A DNA stretch of 64,000 nt from CBDDDW01 sp965226805 (GCA_965226805.1 CBDDDW010000021.1:42266-106265), one strand, 5' to 3'; counted from the stretch's first letter, positions 15,643 through 24,408 are shown. A program made the numbers and translations. Notes: generated by a model from the sequence alone, not told the origin.

Positions 15643-16725
15643 CTAGGCGATTGTTACACGCCGGGGCTGGGCGGCATTGTTGCCGTATCCGAGCCGGTTC
15701 CAGGACTGCTCTAGAGGTTGGGTCTGGCCCAGCTCGTCCGTCGCCCGGGCCATGATCGTAGCCTCCCCCTTCAGCTTCGCGTCCCATATGTAATCCCAGC
15801 GCCTCCACATCCACGGCAGATGAGGCGCAAGGAGCCGGGCAGCGGACCAGGTTTTGCCGGCGTCGGTGCTGACTTCGACATGCGTGATTTCCCCGCTTCC
15901 CGACCAGGCGTAGCCGCAGATCTGCACCGGCCCTTGCCGTTCCGTCACCCCTTCTTCCGGACGTGTGATCACGGCCTTGACGCGTTGTGTGCTCACCAGA
16001 GACGGCTCCGCTTCGTCTGGCCCGTCGTAGACGTATCGTTGGCCCTGCCAGAACCCGTTGAAGGGTTGGCTCAGGACCTCGATCCGCTGTATCCATTTGA
16101 CCCACCACACGCCGTACCACCCAGGGACGATAAGCCGTAGTGGCGCACCATGGGCATGGGTCAGCGGCTGGCCGTTCATAGCCCACGCGAGCAGAGTATC
16201 GATGTGAAGCGCTTTCTCCAGGGGAACACCCTTGGCGAAGACGGTTGTGACGTTTTCGGGTTGTGCGGTGCCTGTATCGACGCCTTCCACCAGGACATCT
16301 CGGGCGCTGGGAAGCAGGCCCGCATGGTTCAGCACTGAGCTTAGCGGCACGCCGGTCCATTCGGCGGCGCTGATCGAGCCGTCGCCCAGTTGAGTGCCGA
16401 TGGTCGCGGGGGAAAGGTATTTTCGGCTGGTGCCGGCGCACTCCACCATAGCCATTTGGGTTCGCGAAGGCATCTGTCGCAGGTCTTCAGAGGTGAGCTG
16501 CAGCCTCCGTGCGACCTTGCCTTCCACACGAAGGGCCCACGATTGGCGGTCGATGGGGGGTGGAGTATCGTAGTGATGTATGATATAGAACAGGTGGTTG
16601 GGCGTCAGGAGCCCCTCAAGTTGGGACAGCGGCGACTCTGCAGCGCGGATCCCTCCAGACGAATCCCGAGCATGTACTTCTAACTGGGTATCTGCCTCCT
16701 CCGTTCCACCATTTGCACGTTCCAT
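15643..16725 (-). CDS. Sulfite-oxidase-like molybdopterin enzyme
   Basis: A 360-residue protein with the oxidoreductase molybdopterin-binding domain: LTPNHLFYIIHHYDTPPP at the start, MVECAGTSRKYL with the Mo-coordinating cysteine (near residue 102), and GAPLRLIVPGWYGVWWVKW. A C-terminal Mo-co dimerisation (Ig-like) domain follows, with ICGYAWSGSGEITHVEVS. The ATG at 16725 follows AGGAGGAG by about 8 nt. No heme b5 domain and no Tat signal are visible, so it is the short bacterial form and may be cytoplasmic. Electron acceptor and substrate (sulfite, or an S-oxide/N-oxide) are unknown; no cytochrome partner is next to it. Confidence 0.88.
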   Translation of the reverse strand: MERANGGTEEADTQLEVHARDSSGGIRAAESPLSQLEGLLTPNHLFYIIHHYDTPPPIDRQSWALRVEGKVARRLQLTSEDLRQMPSRTQMAMVECAGTSRKYLSPATIGTQLGDGSISAAEWTGVPLSSVLNHAGLLPSARDVLVEGVDTGTAQPENVTTVFAKGVPLEKALHIDTLLAWAMNGQPLTHAHGAPLRLIVPGWYGVWWVKWIQRIEVLSQPFNGFWQGQRYVYDGPDEAEPSLVSTQRVKAVITRPEEGVTERQGPVQICGYAWSGSGEITHVEVSTDAGKTWSAARLLAPHLPWMWRRWDYIWDAKLKGEATIMARATDELGQTQPLEQSWNRLGYGNNAAQPRRVTIA

Positions 16726-16830
16726 AACTTGACTCCTCCTCTCTACAGCCCCCCCTACCAGGGCGGTTGGCAAAGAACCGGAGCGATGATTAGTATCCCG
16801 TGGTCACCCCGGACTCCAGGGCGGGGGCTG

Positions 16831-17970
16831 CTAGAGGCCATAGAGCCTGTTGCAGTTGTCCCACAGCACCTTACGCTTACTCGCGTCGCTCATCTCCTCC
16901 ATCTCCAAGAACTTCTCCATGGCGTGTGGAAAGGAAGAGTCTGGGTGTGGGTAGTCGGTGGATATCACCAGGTTGTCGTCTCCAAAGGCTGTAATGACGC
17001 TCTGCGCGGGTGCCTCGTCAGGCTCCACGGAGAGGAAACACTGGCGAAGAAAGTACTCGGTTGGTTTCATCGACAGCTGTACCTGCTCCCCGTCTTTGTA
17101 CATCTCCCACTGCTCGTCAAGACGCCAGAGGAGCCAGGGCAACCAGCTACAATTGCCCTCCAACAGGGCCAGACGCAGGCTGGGGAACCGCTCCAGCACT
17201 CCCCCTACGATGTAACTGCCCAGTGCCTCCATCAGGCCGAGCGGGAATCCGAAGGTCTGAGTCAATGTTGTGGGGTTGGGGTGGTGGCGCAGGAAGTTCG
17301 CCAGATGTCCCTGGTTCCAACCTGCGTTGGTGTCGTGGAGACAGACAGCTACGTTCAAGTCCTGGGCCTCTTTCCATAGCAGATCGCACTCCGGATCGTG
17401 GAAATAGCGACCGTTTACCGGGTTGGGCGCAAGGGTAAGGCCAACCATACCGAGCTCTTTGACGGCACGCCTCAGCTCCTCTGCCGCCAGTTCCACGTCG
17501 TGAAGGGAGATCAGTGCCACGCCTTTGAGTCGGTCGGGGTTTTCGCGGCAGAAGTCGGCGAGGTAGTTGTTGTAGGCGCGGCAGATAGCCACCGCGTATT
17601 CGGGGTCAAGCTTATCCACCGTGACATGGCCGCGGGAGAATGTGGGGAAGACCGCGGCGACGTCGACGCCCTCGACATCCATTGCTCTGAGCATACTGGC
17701 GGGACCGTACTCATCCTCTATAGCGTCTCTTATGAAGGGCATGATCTGTTCCACCCTTGGGCCCGCCGCGTGGGTTGTACGCAAGAAGACCTGGTCTATC
17801 CTCTCCTCATGTCCGGGGATATTGAGGTACCAGGAGCCGTAAATTTCCCCCGGATCAGGCGCATAGATGGGAGCTTCGGGTACGAATCTGTCTTCGAGGT
17901 AACGCTCGTATAGGTCATGGGGCTCCAAGATGTGGATATCACTATCCATGACTCGGAACTCCTGTTTCAT
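16831..17970 (-). CDS. Amidohydrolase-2 family enzyme
   Basis: About 379 residues. N-terminal metal motif DSDIHILEPHDLYERYL; HDTNAGWNQG after a LNVAVCLH strand; LLEGNCSWLPWLLWRLDEQW; and STDYPHPDSSFPHAME near the C-terminus with the conserved Asp. The start is ambiguous: ATG 17970 sits directly against AGGAG, whereas ATG 17948 has AGGAG at 9 nt and begins MDSDIHILE; I took the longer form. Same family as the genes at 1418, 19170 and 33191. It lies head-to-head with the D-2-hydroxyacid dehydrogenase, leaving about 200 bases for divergent promoters. Substrate unknown. Confidence 0.88.
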   Translation of the reverse strand: MKQEFRVMDSDIHILEPHDLYERYLEDRFVPEAPIYAPDPGEIYGSWYLNIPGHEERIDQVFLRTTHAAGPRVEQIMPFIRDAIEDEYGPASMLRAMDVEGVDVAAVFPTFSRGHVTVDKLDPEYAVAICRAYNNYLADFCRENPDRLKGVALISLHDVELAAEELRRAVKELGMVGLTLAPNPVNGRYFHDPECDLLWKEAQDLNVAVCLHDTNAGWNQGHLANFLRHHPNPTTLTQTFGFPLGLMEALGSYIVGGVLERFPSLRLALLEGNCSWLPWLLWRLDEQWEMYKDGEQVQLSMKPTEYFLRQCFLSVEPDEAPAQSVITAFGDDNLVISTDYPHPDSSFPHAMEKFLEMEEMSDASKRKVLWDNCNRLYGL

Positions 17971-18076
17971 CTCCTGCCACCCGCCTCTCCAAGAATACCC
18001 TGCCAATCTATATCCCGCGCTTTCCTGTGTCAAGCCACGATGCCGGTGCCTTGAGGGCTCTACGGTAGGAGACGTG

Positions 18077-18106
18077 TTGACACGCCGAGACGGGCGGGAC
18101 TATGCT
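18077..18106 (+). promoter_or_regulatory. Sigma-70-type promoter candidate for the hydroxyacid dehydrogenase
   Basis: TTGACA at 18077-18082, an 18-nt spacer and TATGCT at 18101-18106. The predicted start is about 75 bases upstream of the GTG at 18188. Confidence 0.45.
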
Positions 18107-18187
18107 GCCAATGCCCGACGGGGGCTCCCAAAAGTGGAGTGTGGCGCATGCCATGGGGAATCACTAGCAAGGGGAGGGATCGAGTTG

Positions 18188-19153
18188 GTGAAGGTTGCGG
18201 TTCTGGACGATTACCAGCAGGTCGCGCTGGCCGTAGTAGACTGGAGCTCTCTACCTCCCGGCACGGAGGTGCAAGCTTTCGCGGACCACCTGTCCGACGT
18301 GGACGAGGTTGCCGAGAGACTGAGGGAGTTCGAGATAGTGGTGGCCATGCGGGAGAGAACGCCCTTCCCACGTAAACTGCTGGAGAGGCTGCCCGCGCTG
18401 AAACTGCTGGTTACCACAGGGACGCGCAACGCTTCGATGGACATGGCGGCGGCGGCAGACCTGGGCATTACCGTGTGCGGCACGGGTGGGCTGGAGTATC
18501 CTACGGCCGAGCTGACGTGGGGCCTCATCCTTTCCCTGGTCCGGCACATTCCAGAGGAGGACCGGGCGACGCGTGCCGGCCGCTGGCAGGTGAGCATGGG
18601 GGAGGGGCTAAAGGGCAAGACCCTGGGGATCGTAGGTCTCGGAAATCTGGGCTCCCAGGTGGCGACCGTCGGCCGAGCCTTCGGGATGTCGGTCGTAGCA
18701 TGGAGCCAGAATCTCACCTCAGGGCGGGCCGCCGAATTTGGCGCTACCCTGGTGACCAGGGAGGAACTTCTGTCCCAGTCCGACATCGTTACCATCCACC
18801 TGGTCCTCAGCGACCGAACAAGGGGGCTCATCGGGGAGCGAGAGTTGGGACTGATGAAGCCCACTGCCTATCTGGTAAACACATCCCGGGGGCCTATCGT
18901 GGACGAGGGAGCGCTGGTGGACGCACTTCAAAACCGGACTATCGCCGGGGCGGCCCTTGATGTCTTCGATGAGGAGCCGCTGCCCCAGGACCATCCCCTC
19001 AGGCGCATGGAGAATACGGTCATTACGCCACACATAGGCTACGTCACCGTAGAGACCTACAAGATCTTCCTGGGTGAGATCGTGGAGAACATCAAAGCTT
19101 TCCTCAGCGGAACCCCGGCCAGGGTGATAATCTCTCCATCCTCCCCCCGATAG
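18188..19153 (+). CDS. D-2-hydroxyacid dehydrogenase family NAD(P)-dependent oxidoreductase
   Basis: 321 residues from the GTG at 18188, preceded by GGGAGGG at about 9 nt; the longer open frame to 17930 overlaps the divergent amidohydrolase and is not used. The Rossmann motif GLGNLGSQV is at about 146-154. Catalytic residues are in place: Arg in VNTSRGPIVDE, Glu in DVFDEEPLP and His in TPHIGYVT. The family interconverts 2-oxo acids and D-2-hydroxy acids (glyoxylate/hydroxypyruvate, phosphoglycerate and others). No ACT domain, so it is not full-length SerA. It may process an acid released by neighbouring amidohydrolases; that is inference. Confidence 0.9.
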   Translation: MKVAVLDDYQQVALAVVDWSSLPPGTEVQAFADHLSDVDEVAERLREFEIVVAMRERTPFPRKLLERLPALKLLVTTGTRNASMDMAAAADLGITVCGTGGLEYPTAELTWGLILSLVRHIPEEDRATRAGRWQVSMGEGLKGKTLGIVGLGNLGSQVATVGRAFGMSVVAWSQNLTSGRAAEFGATLVTREELLSQSDIVTIHLVLSDRTRGLIGERELGLMKPTAYLVNTSRGPIVDEGALVDALQNRTIAGAALDVFDEEPLPQDHPLRRMENTVITPHIGYVTVETYKIFLGEIVENIKAFLSGTPARVIISPSSPR

Positions 19154-19169
19154 CTGCCGGAGCCTCTCC

Positions 19170-20306
19170 TCAATGGGTCTTCCCGTGTTGCGGCTCCGCT
19201 AGTCGATGCCGTACACTCTTGCCGCGTTTCCCGCCGGCGATTTTCGACTTCTCCTCCTCGGTACAACTCGCCAGGACGTCCTCGAGGATTTCCCTGCTTC
19301 GGGGGAATGTGGACTCCTGATGAGGATAGTCGGAACCCCATAGGAGGCAGTCCACCCCTATGACATCACGGAGTCTAATGCCGATGGCGTCCTCCTGGAA
19401 GCTGGCGAACACGTTGCGGTGGAAATAATCGCTGGGCAGCATATCCTCACTGAACCGGTGTGGGGCGAATTCGTGGGACCTCTGTGTGTACAGGAAGTCC
19501 ATACGGTCCAGAAAGTGCGGGATCCACGAAAGCTCCCACTCCACCGCCCCCAACCGAAGGTTCGGATGGCGCTCGAACACCCCACTCATGATGATACTGG
19601 TCAGAGACATCCGGACCCAATAGTCTAGGTTCACTATGAAGTTGAGGGTTATATGGGCCGCGACCTGTTGAAGACTCCGGTTGGTCGACGAGTGGAGCGC
19701 GAGGGGAATTCCCAATTCTTCGGCTGCAGCCCAAAGGGGCTCGTATTCCGGCAAGCTGAAGGGCCTCTCCTCCAAAGGATAGGCGGTTACCATGGCCCCC
19801 ACAAGCCCCAGCTTGGCACAGCGTTCGAGCTCCCTCACCGCGGACTGGACATCGTCCACGTTAAGCATCGCGATGCCATTGAGTCTCTTGGGGTGAGCGT
19901 GGCAGAACTCCGCGATCCAATCGTTGTAGACGCGGCAAATCGCCGTGAGCAGCTCCCCGTCTGGCACCCCGTAGAGTAGCAGGCCGACGGTGGGAAAGAT
20001 GATCCCCGCATCCACACCGTCTATATCCATGTCCTTGACGTACTCATCGGGAATATATCCGCCGGGACGCACGTTTTCATGGACGTCTCTACGGCTGAGC
20101 TTTTCCGCTCCTTCAAACCTTCTGCCCGCCTGAGCCCCTCCTGCCATACTCACCAGTTTCAGGCCCTCGCAACACCAGTAGTCGAAACCCTCGATGCGAA
20201 CGACGCGGGGGGCTCGCTCGGTGAATCGGAGCTCGATCCTGGTCGTCCACAAGTCCGGCGGTTCGATAACGTGGTTGTCCGACGAGATTATCCGGTATCC
20301 AGCCAT
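19170..20306 (-). CDS. Amidohydrolase-2 family enzyme (likely single-base frameshift at the C-terminus)
   Basis: About 370 native residues. Motifs: SSDNHVIEPPDLW (9-21), LALHSSTNRS, VEWELSWIPHFLDRMDFLY and LLWGSDYPHQESTFP with the catalytic Asp. The ATG at 20306 has AGGGGGAA about 10 nt upstream. The frame as written ends IAGGKRGKSVRHRL and runs to 19170. Dropping one G from GGCGGG just after GCC changes this to IAGGNAARVYGID followed by TAG at 19199, which is the normal ending of this family. A one-base error or mutation is therefore likely, and the active site is unaffected. Closest visible relative in the window is the 1418-2575 gene. Confidence 0.88.
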   Translation of the reverse strand: MAGYRIISSDNHVIEPPDLWTTRIELRFTERAPRVVRIEGFDYWCCEGLKLVSMAGGAQAGRRFEGAEKLSRRDVHENVRPGGYIPDEYVKDMDIDGVDAGIIFPTVGLLLYGVPDGELLTAICRVYNDWIAEFCHAHPKRLNGIAMLNVDDVQSAVRELERCAKLGLVGAMVTAYPLEERPFSLPEYEPLWAAAEELGIPLALHSSTNRSLQQVAAHITLNFIVNLDYWVRMSLTSIIMSGVFERHPNLRLGAVEWELSWIPHFLDRMDFLYTQRSHEFAPHRFSEDMLPSDYFHRNVFASFQEDAIGIRLRDVIGVDCLLWGSDYPHQESTFPRSREILEDVLASCTEEEKSKIAGGKRGKSVRHRLAEPQHGKTH

Positions 20307-20515
20307 GCTATGCTATTCCCCCTGTCTATCTTTTGATGAGGCCTCTCGCTTGGCGCCATCACGGACGTGCGGTCATGTGATCGGAGGTAGTTTACCATGT
20401 GGAAGGTGCGCATCAGTGACATGCACGCTTCTAGTAGAAGGCGGCGCCAGTTATTTGTCAATCTGGGCCAGCGCTTCCTGTCCCTTCTGGACTCCGTCAT
20501 CAGGCGTTCAGGTGA

Positions 20516-20899
20516 TCAAGTCCATTGGGCCTGCCGGTGACATTGGTCTGGTTTCGCCATCGGCATCCTTGCCGTCCCTCCTCGACTCAAGGCAATCTTG
20601 CTGCCGTCGGGAGACCAGTCGGGATGCTGGTTGAGGCCGCCCACATTGGTCAGTCGGGATTGGTTCGAGCCGTCGGCGTTCACCACGTATACCTCGTACC
20701 GTCCGTCTCTATTGGAATGAAACGCGATCTTGCTGCCGTCATGGGACCATGCGGGAGCGCTATCTACGACGCAGGGACTGGTATTGGTTAGGGCTCCTTG
20801 ACCCTGGCGGGACGGCAAACAACGGGTGAGAGTTGCCCAGGGGCTTGGTGGCATAGTACCATCACACAGCGTCCCCGCTATCCCATGAGGAGACGCCAA
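20516..20899 (-). pseudogene. TolB-like PD40 beta-propeller fragment
   Basis: Two PD40/WD40-like blades are clear: APAWSHDGSKIAFHSNRDG followed by VYVVNADGSNQSRLTNVGG, then HPDWSPDGSKIALSR. After that the frame loses the pattern, and the first 35 residues have no signal peptide or blade. A full TolB-like protein has many more blades, so this is a remnant, perhaps also frameshifted. TolB-type propellers act in the periplasm or extracellularly. No partner genes remain. Confidence 0.6.
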
Positions 20900-20919
20900 C
20901 CACGTTGTGGAGGTAGCCT

Positions 20920-21798
20920 ATGAGCACCACAAGGCGACTGCGCGAGCTATTGAGGGGGCCTGGGGCCGTGATTGTCCCGGGGGCCTACGATGCGTTCTCA
21001 GCCCGGATGATGGAGAGCTACGGATTTCCCGCGATCTACCTGGGCGGGCTGGCCACGGCCACGGCACTGGCCACCTCCGAGCCGCTACTGGATATGAGTG
21101 AGCAGGTGGCCCATGCCCGGCTGGCAGCCTCTCGGATAGACGTGCCCCTCATCGTGGATGGGCACACCGGCTTCGGCGACCCCGTCCACATCACCCGGGC
21201 CGTGCGAGAGTTCGAGGCGGCGGGGGTCGCGGGCATCCACCTGGAGGACGTGGTCTACCCCAAGCGGGTCCACTACTTCAAGGGGGTGAAGCACGTCGTG
21301 CCAGTGGAGGAGATGCTCCAGCGGCTCCAGGCGGCACTGGCGGCGCGCAAGGACAGGGACTTCGTCATCATCGCCCGGACCGACGCCTACGGCGCGGTGG
21401 GGGGATCACTGGATGAGGCACTGCGGCGGATGGAGGCATACCTCAGGGTAGGGGCGGACGCTCTCATGCCCATTGTGGCGGAGATGGAGCCCGCGGCGGA
21501 GGTAGCCAAACGGTTTTCAGGAGTCCCCCTGGTCTACATCAGCGGGATTGCCAAGTTCCCCAATGGGGACCCGACCGCAACGCAACTGTGGGAGCTGGGG
21601 TACAAGCTCATCCTTTACCCGGACCTGGCCATCGCCGATGCCGTCATGGCGATAGACCGGATTTGCCAAGAGCTCAAGGAGTCAGACAACGTGACCTACA
21701 AGCGGGAGCACCACCTGGCGGCGCGCCAGCGCATCTTCGAGACCATCGGCCTGCCGGAGTACTGGCACATCGAGGAGGAGACCACGGAGCGGCGCTAG
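20920..21798 (+). CDS. Isocitrate lyase / PEP mutase superfamily enzyme
   Basis: 292 residues from the ATG at 20920 (GGAGGT 7 nt upstream). The fold is evident from VPGAYDAFSARMMESYGFPAI at the start, LIVDGHTGFGDP (77-88) at the metal site, and AGIHLEDVVYPKRVHYFKG (about 104-122). The lyase motif usually reads PKRCGH; here it is PKRVHY, so the general-acid Cys of isocitrate/methylisocitrate lyases is absent. The usual DxDtGyG reads DGHTGFG. It is therefore more likely an oxaloacetate-decarboxylase-like or C-C/C-P bond enzyme of unknown substrate than a true lyase of the glyoxylate cycle. It stands alone. Confidence 0.85.
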   Translation: MSTTRRLRELLRGPGAVIVPGAYDAFSARMMESYGFPAIYLGGLATATALATSEPLLDMSEQVAHARLAASRIDVPLIVDGHTGFGDPVHITRAVREFEAAGVAGIHLEDVVYPKRVHYFKGVKHVVPVEEMLQRLQAALAARKDRDFVIIARTDAYGAVGGSLDEALRRMEAYLRVGADALMPIVAEMEPAAEVAKRFSGVPLVYISGIAKFPNGDPTATQLWELGYKLILYPDLAIADAVMAIDRICQELKESDNVTYKREHHLAARQRIFETIGLPEYWHIEEETTERR

Positions 21799-21965
21799 GC
21801 GAGAACCTGAGAAATGACGTGGCCCACGGTCTTATGACCAAGGAGCGATGCACAAAGGACCTCACGGAGCCTAGCGGGGCGGCGGCAGCCGACCAGGAAG
21901 ATTGAACCGACTATGGCCGATGAATCCCGCGTGATCGGCTTCCTCTAGCCGACAAGGATCTGTTA

Positions 21966-22268
21966 TTGGCCCAGCCCGATGGAGAGCCCTCGCTTCGCGA
22001 TACGGTCACGCACGCATGGTTGAAGCTCGCCCGCGAGACGGGTCTCCAAGTTCGACTCCACGATGCCCTGCATAGTCATGCGTCGCTTCTGTTCAAGCAG
22101 AACGCACCCGCCAAGGTTGTCCGGGAGCGACTCGGCCAGGCCACTATTGCGACGACAATGGATATCTACTCCCACGTAGCGCCCGGAATGGAAAGGGCGG
22201 CGGCTCTCCGGTTCGATGATGGATTCGGATCATCCACACCAACCGCCAGACAATCAGCGGTTGGTTAA
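21966..22268 (+). pseudogene. Tyrosine recombinase (phage-type integrase) C-terminal remnant
   Basis: The frame matches the end of an XerC/phage integrase: DGEPSLRDTVTHAWLKLARE, RLHDALHSHASLLFKQ, VVRERLGQATIATTMDIYSH. In active enzymes these positions read HDLRHTHAS and LGHxxxxTTxxxYxH. Here the Arg of HxxR is replaced (HDALH) and the LGH His is Gln, while the nucleophile Tyr and final His remain. Only about 100 of 350 or more residues are present, with no start. It marks an old integration event beside the sulfur genes; no att site was found. Confidence 0.7.
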
Positions 22269-22375
22269 GCAAAATGTTAGCAACACCTGAAAAGAGAAGA
22301 ACTGTAACCTCCCTTTACCCGGATGCGTATATCCATTATCCTTGACAGCAACACCAACCTGCGGAGGCACAAAAC

Positions 22376-22849
22376 GTGGACATTTTGCCCGATCGACTTG
22401 CCTGGTATATCGGTGGCCCCATCATAGGACTGCTGACGGTTGCACTGTACGCCGTAGCGAACAAGCACCTGGGCGTTACCACGTCCTACTTGCAGGTTAT
22501 GACTTTCGTGCGTAGCCCCCGAATGGCGGAGATGTGGCGAGTCTGGTTCTTCGGCGGTCTCGTTGCCGGCTCACTGCTAGCGGCCTTCCTTAGAGGTGGC
22601 CCATCGGCAAGTCTCAACTACGGTGCATTAGCCGATCTGCTGCCGATAGCCGCCATCGTTCCGGTGCTGTTTGTGGCTGGGGTGCTTATGGGATTCGGCG
22701 CTCAGTGGGGCGGCGGCTGTACATCGGGGCACGGGATTGGCGGCGCGGCTATCTTATCCCGCGGTGCGTTGGTTGGAATCGTCACCATCATGGGAGCCGC
22801 TATCGGCCTGACCTTCATTATGCATCTGATCACAGGAGGTGATCTATGA
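22376..22849 (+). CDS. YeeE/YedE-family membrane protein, first half-unit
   Basis: 157 residues from a GTG with GGAGG at 9 nt. It has about four membrane segments (IIGLLTVALYAVAN, FFGGLVAGSLLAAFL, AAIVPVLFVAGVLMGFG, GIVTIMGAAIGLTFIM) and the family motif GFGAQWGGGCTSGHGIGG with the conserved cysteine (near residue 117). Characterised relatives import thiosulfate, with conserved cysteines passing the substrate. The stop overlaps the start of the second YeeE gene (ATGA), implying translational coupling and a two-protein channel. Confidence 0.88.
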   Translation: MDILPDRLAWYIGGPIIGLLTVALYAVANKHLGVTTSYLQVMTFVRSPRMAEMWRVWFFGGLVAGSLLAAFLRGGPSASLNYGALADLLPIAAIVPVLFVAGVLMGFGAQWGGGCTSGHGIGGAAILSRGALVGIVTIMGAAIGLTFIMHLITGGDL

Positions 22850-23208
22850 ACTTATTTACTTTTCTAATCGGATTGGCATTCGGCTTCTTGATCGTCGCTG
22901 CGGGTCTGAGTGACTACACGGTAATTCACGACATGCTTTTGCTTCGGGAACCCGATGTATTTCTTCTTATGGGGTCCTCTTTCGCCGTCGCGATGCCATT
23001 GCTTTGGATACTCCGGCGGCGTAGTTGGAAGACGCCCCTAGGGGGTGAGCTGCAACTTAACCGCGTCGAGATCGAACGAAAACATGTATACGGGGGAGCA
23101 TTGTTCGGGGCGGGTTGGGCCGCTGCCGGCACCTGTCCGGGTCCGGCAATTGGCATGACAGTCAGCGGTGGCCTTCTAGGCATAATTGTAATGGTGGGAC
23201 TGGGTTAG
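22846..23208 (+). CDS. YeeE/YedE-family membrane protein, second half-unit
   Basis: 120 residues; the ATG overlaps the upstream stop. It has about three membrane segments and the second family motif GAGWAAAGTCPGPAI with its conserved Cys (near residue 99). It stops with TAG in the middle of what looks like the last helix (VMVGLG). The same frame beyond the TAG continues GIILRNLTAG, resembling a normal YeeE C-terminus, so a nonsense change may have shortened it slightly. Together with the first half and the MBL-rhodanese downstream it makes a sulfur uptake and oxidation set. Confidence 0.85.
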   Translation: MNLFTFLIGLAFGFLIVAAGLSDYTVIHDMLLLREPDVFLLMGSSFAVAMPLLWILRRRSWKTPLGGELQLNRVEIERKHVYGGALFGAGWAAAGTCPGPAIGMTVSGGLLGIIVMVGLG

Positions 23209-23346
23209 GGGATTATCCTACGAAACCTGACAGCAGGACGTATCTCCTTCCGACGGGATGCGACACCTCATCCAGCTCGCCCCGCGGCGATCTTGTGATC
23301 ATTGGCTTCTGAGAAGTAACAGGGAAAGAGAACGAAAGGAGACGAC

Positions 23347-24408
23347 ATGTATTTCAAGCAGTTCCTTCACGACGACCTCGGCTGCTCCTCTTACCTCATC
23401 GCCTCCCGTGAATCCCGTGAGGCAGCAGTGATTGATCCTCACAGAGACGTGCAGCAGTACCTGGACCTGGCCGCCGAGCGCGGTTACAACATCGTCGCCG
23501 TCATTGATACCCATTTGCACGCCGACCACGTCTCAGGCAACCGGGATCTGGCTGCAGCGACGGGCGCCCATCTCTACCTATACGAGGAGGCCGATACTCT
23601 CTTTCCATTCCAGCCGTTACAGGATGGTAACGTGATTTCTCTCGGCCAGGTTGATCTCCGGGTGGTTCACACGCCTGGGCACCGCCCCGAGGGGTTATCG
23701 CTGCTCGTGATCAATCCACCACGAAGCCCCGAGCCGTCCATGGTGCTCAGTGGGGACTCACTGTTCGTAGGTGATGTGGGGCGCCCGGACTTCGGTGGAC
23801 CAGAAGGGGCCAAACAGCAGTATCAGAGTATCCAGAAGCTACTTCAGCTAGAAGACTACGTCGAGGTCTTTCCTGCCCACTTTGAAGGGTCGTGCGGTAA
23901 AGGCATGTGTGGCCGTCCTAGCAGCACCATCGGATTCGAGCGGCGCTTCAACCTGGCGTTGCAGCTTTCTGAGCGAGAGTTCCTCGAATATGCCTCCCTG
24001 CCCCCATCACGGCCCCTCAACATGACCTCGATCATGGCGGCTAACCGTGGTGAGGCCAGCTTTTCTTGGCCGCAGGTGGCGCACGACGGGGCAGTACCTG
24101 GAGTCGGAGCGGTTGAAGCGGCAGCTTGGATACAGCAGCGCCAAGCGTTTGTCCTTGACGTGCGGGATCCGTGGGAATACGCAGAAGGTCGCATTCCAGG
24201 CGCACTTTCTTTGCCCCAATCAGATCTGGCACTACGTCTGGAGGGAGTGCCAAAGGACCGTGACGTTCTCGTCGTGTGCGCCACAGGGAATCGTTCCTTG
24301 CGCTCGGCTGGCTTCCTGACAGCGGTCGGCCACACCCGTGTCACCAACTTGGATGGAGGCACCTCAGGTTGGATAGAAGCCGGCAATCCCGTCGAGAAAG
24401 ACGGTTGA
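23347..24408 (+). CDS. Metallo-beta-lactamase-fold sulfur dioxygenase-like protein fused to rhodanese
   Basis: 353 residues; ATG after AAAGGAG at 6 nt. The N-terminal MBL domain has THLHADHVSG (about 57-66), HTPGHRPEG (103-111) and GDSLFVGDVGRPDFGG, the layout of persulfide dioxygenase (ETHE1-like) and bacterial BlrI/CstB-type enzymes with a mononuclear Fe site. The C-terminal rhodanese domain (about 260-350) has FVLDVRDPWEYAEGRIPGA and the active-site loop VVCATGNRS with the persulfide-forming Cys. Predicted role: oxidise persulfide sulfur to sulfite and transfer sulfane sulfur in the cytoplasm. It lies 138 bases after the YeeE pair on the same strand. Confidence 0.9.
   Translation: MYFKQFLHDDLGCSSYLIASRESREAAVIDPHRDVQQYLDLAAERGYNIVAVIDTHLHADHVSGNRDLAAATGAHLYLYEEADTLFPFQPLQDGNVISLGQVDLRVVHTPGHRPEGLSLLVINPPRSPEPSMVLSGDSLFVGDVGRPDFGGPEGAKQQYQSIQKLLQLEDYVEVFPAHFEGSCGKGMCGRPSSTIGFERRFNLALQLSEREFLEYASLPPSRPLNMTSIMAANRGEASFSWPQVAHDGAVPGVGAVEAAAWIQQRQAFVLDVRDPWEYAEGRIPGALSLPQSDLALRLEGVPKDRDVLVVCATGNRSLRSAGFLTAVGHTRVTNLDGGTSGWIEAGNPVEKDG

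Noticed and set aside
18087..18200. Use of the 17930 start for the D-2-hydroxyacid dehydrogenase
   Set aside because: The first 86 codons overlap the divergent amidohydrolase and its upstream region and show no family match; the GTG at 18188 has a ribosome binding site and begins the usual VKVAVLDDYQ.
22342..22347. TTGACA upstream of the YeeE pair as a promoter
   Set aside because: A -10 at 17 nt would fall on the ribosome binding site and no TATAAT-like sequence is there.
23206..23208. TAG in the second YeeE gene as pyrrolysine or other recoding
   Set aside because: It is at a membrane-helix position with no functional motif and no sign of Pyl machinery; a simple nonsense change or error is more likely.
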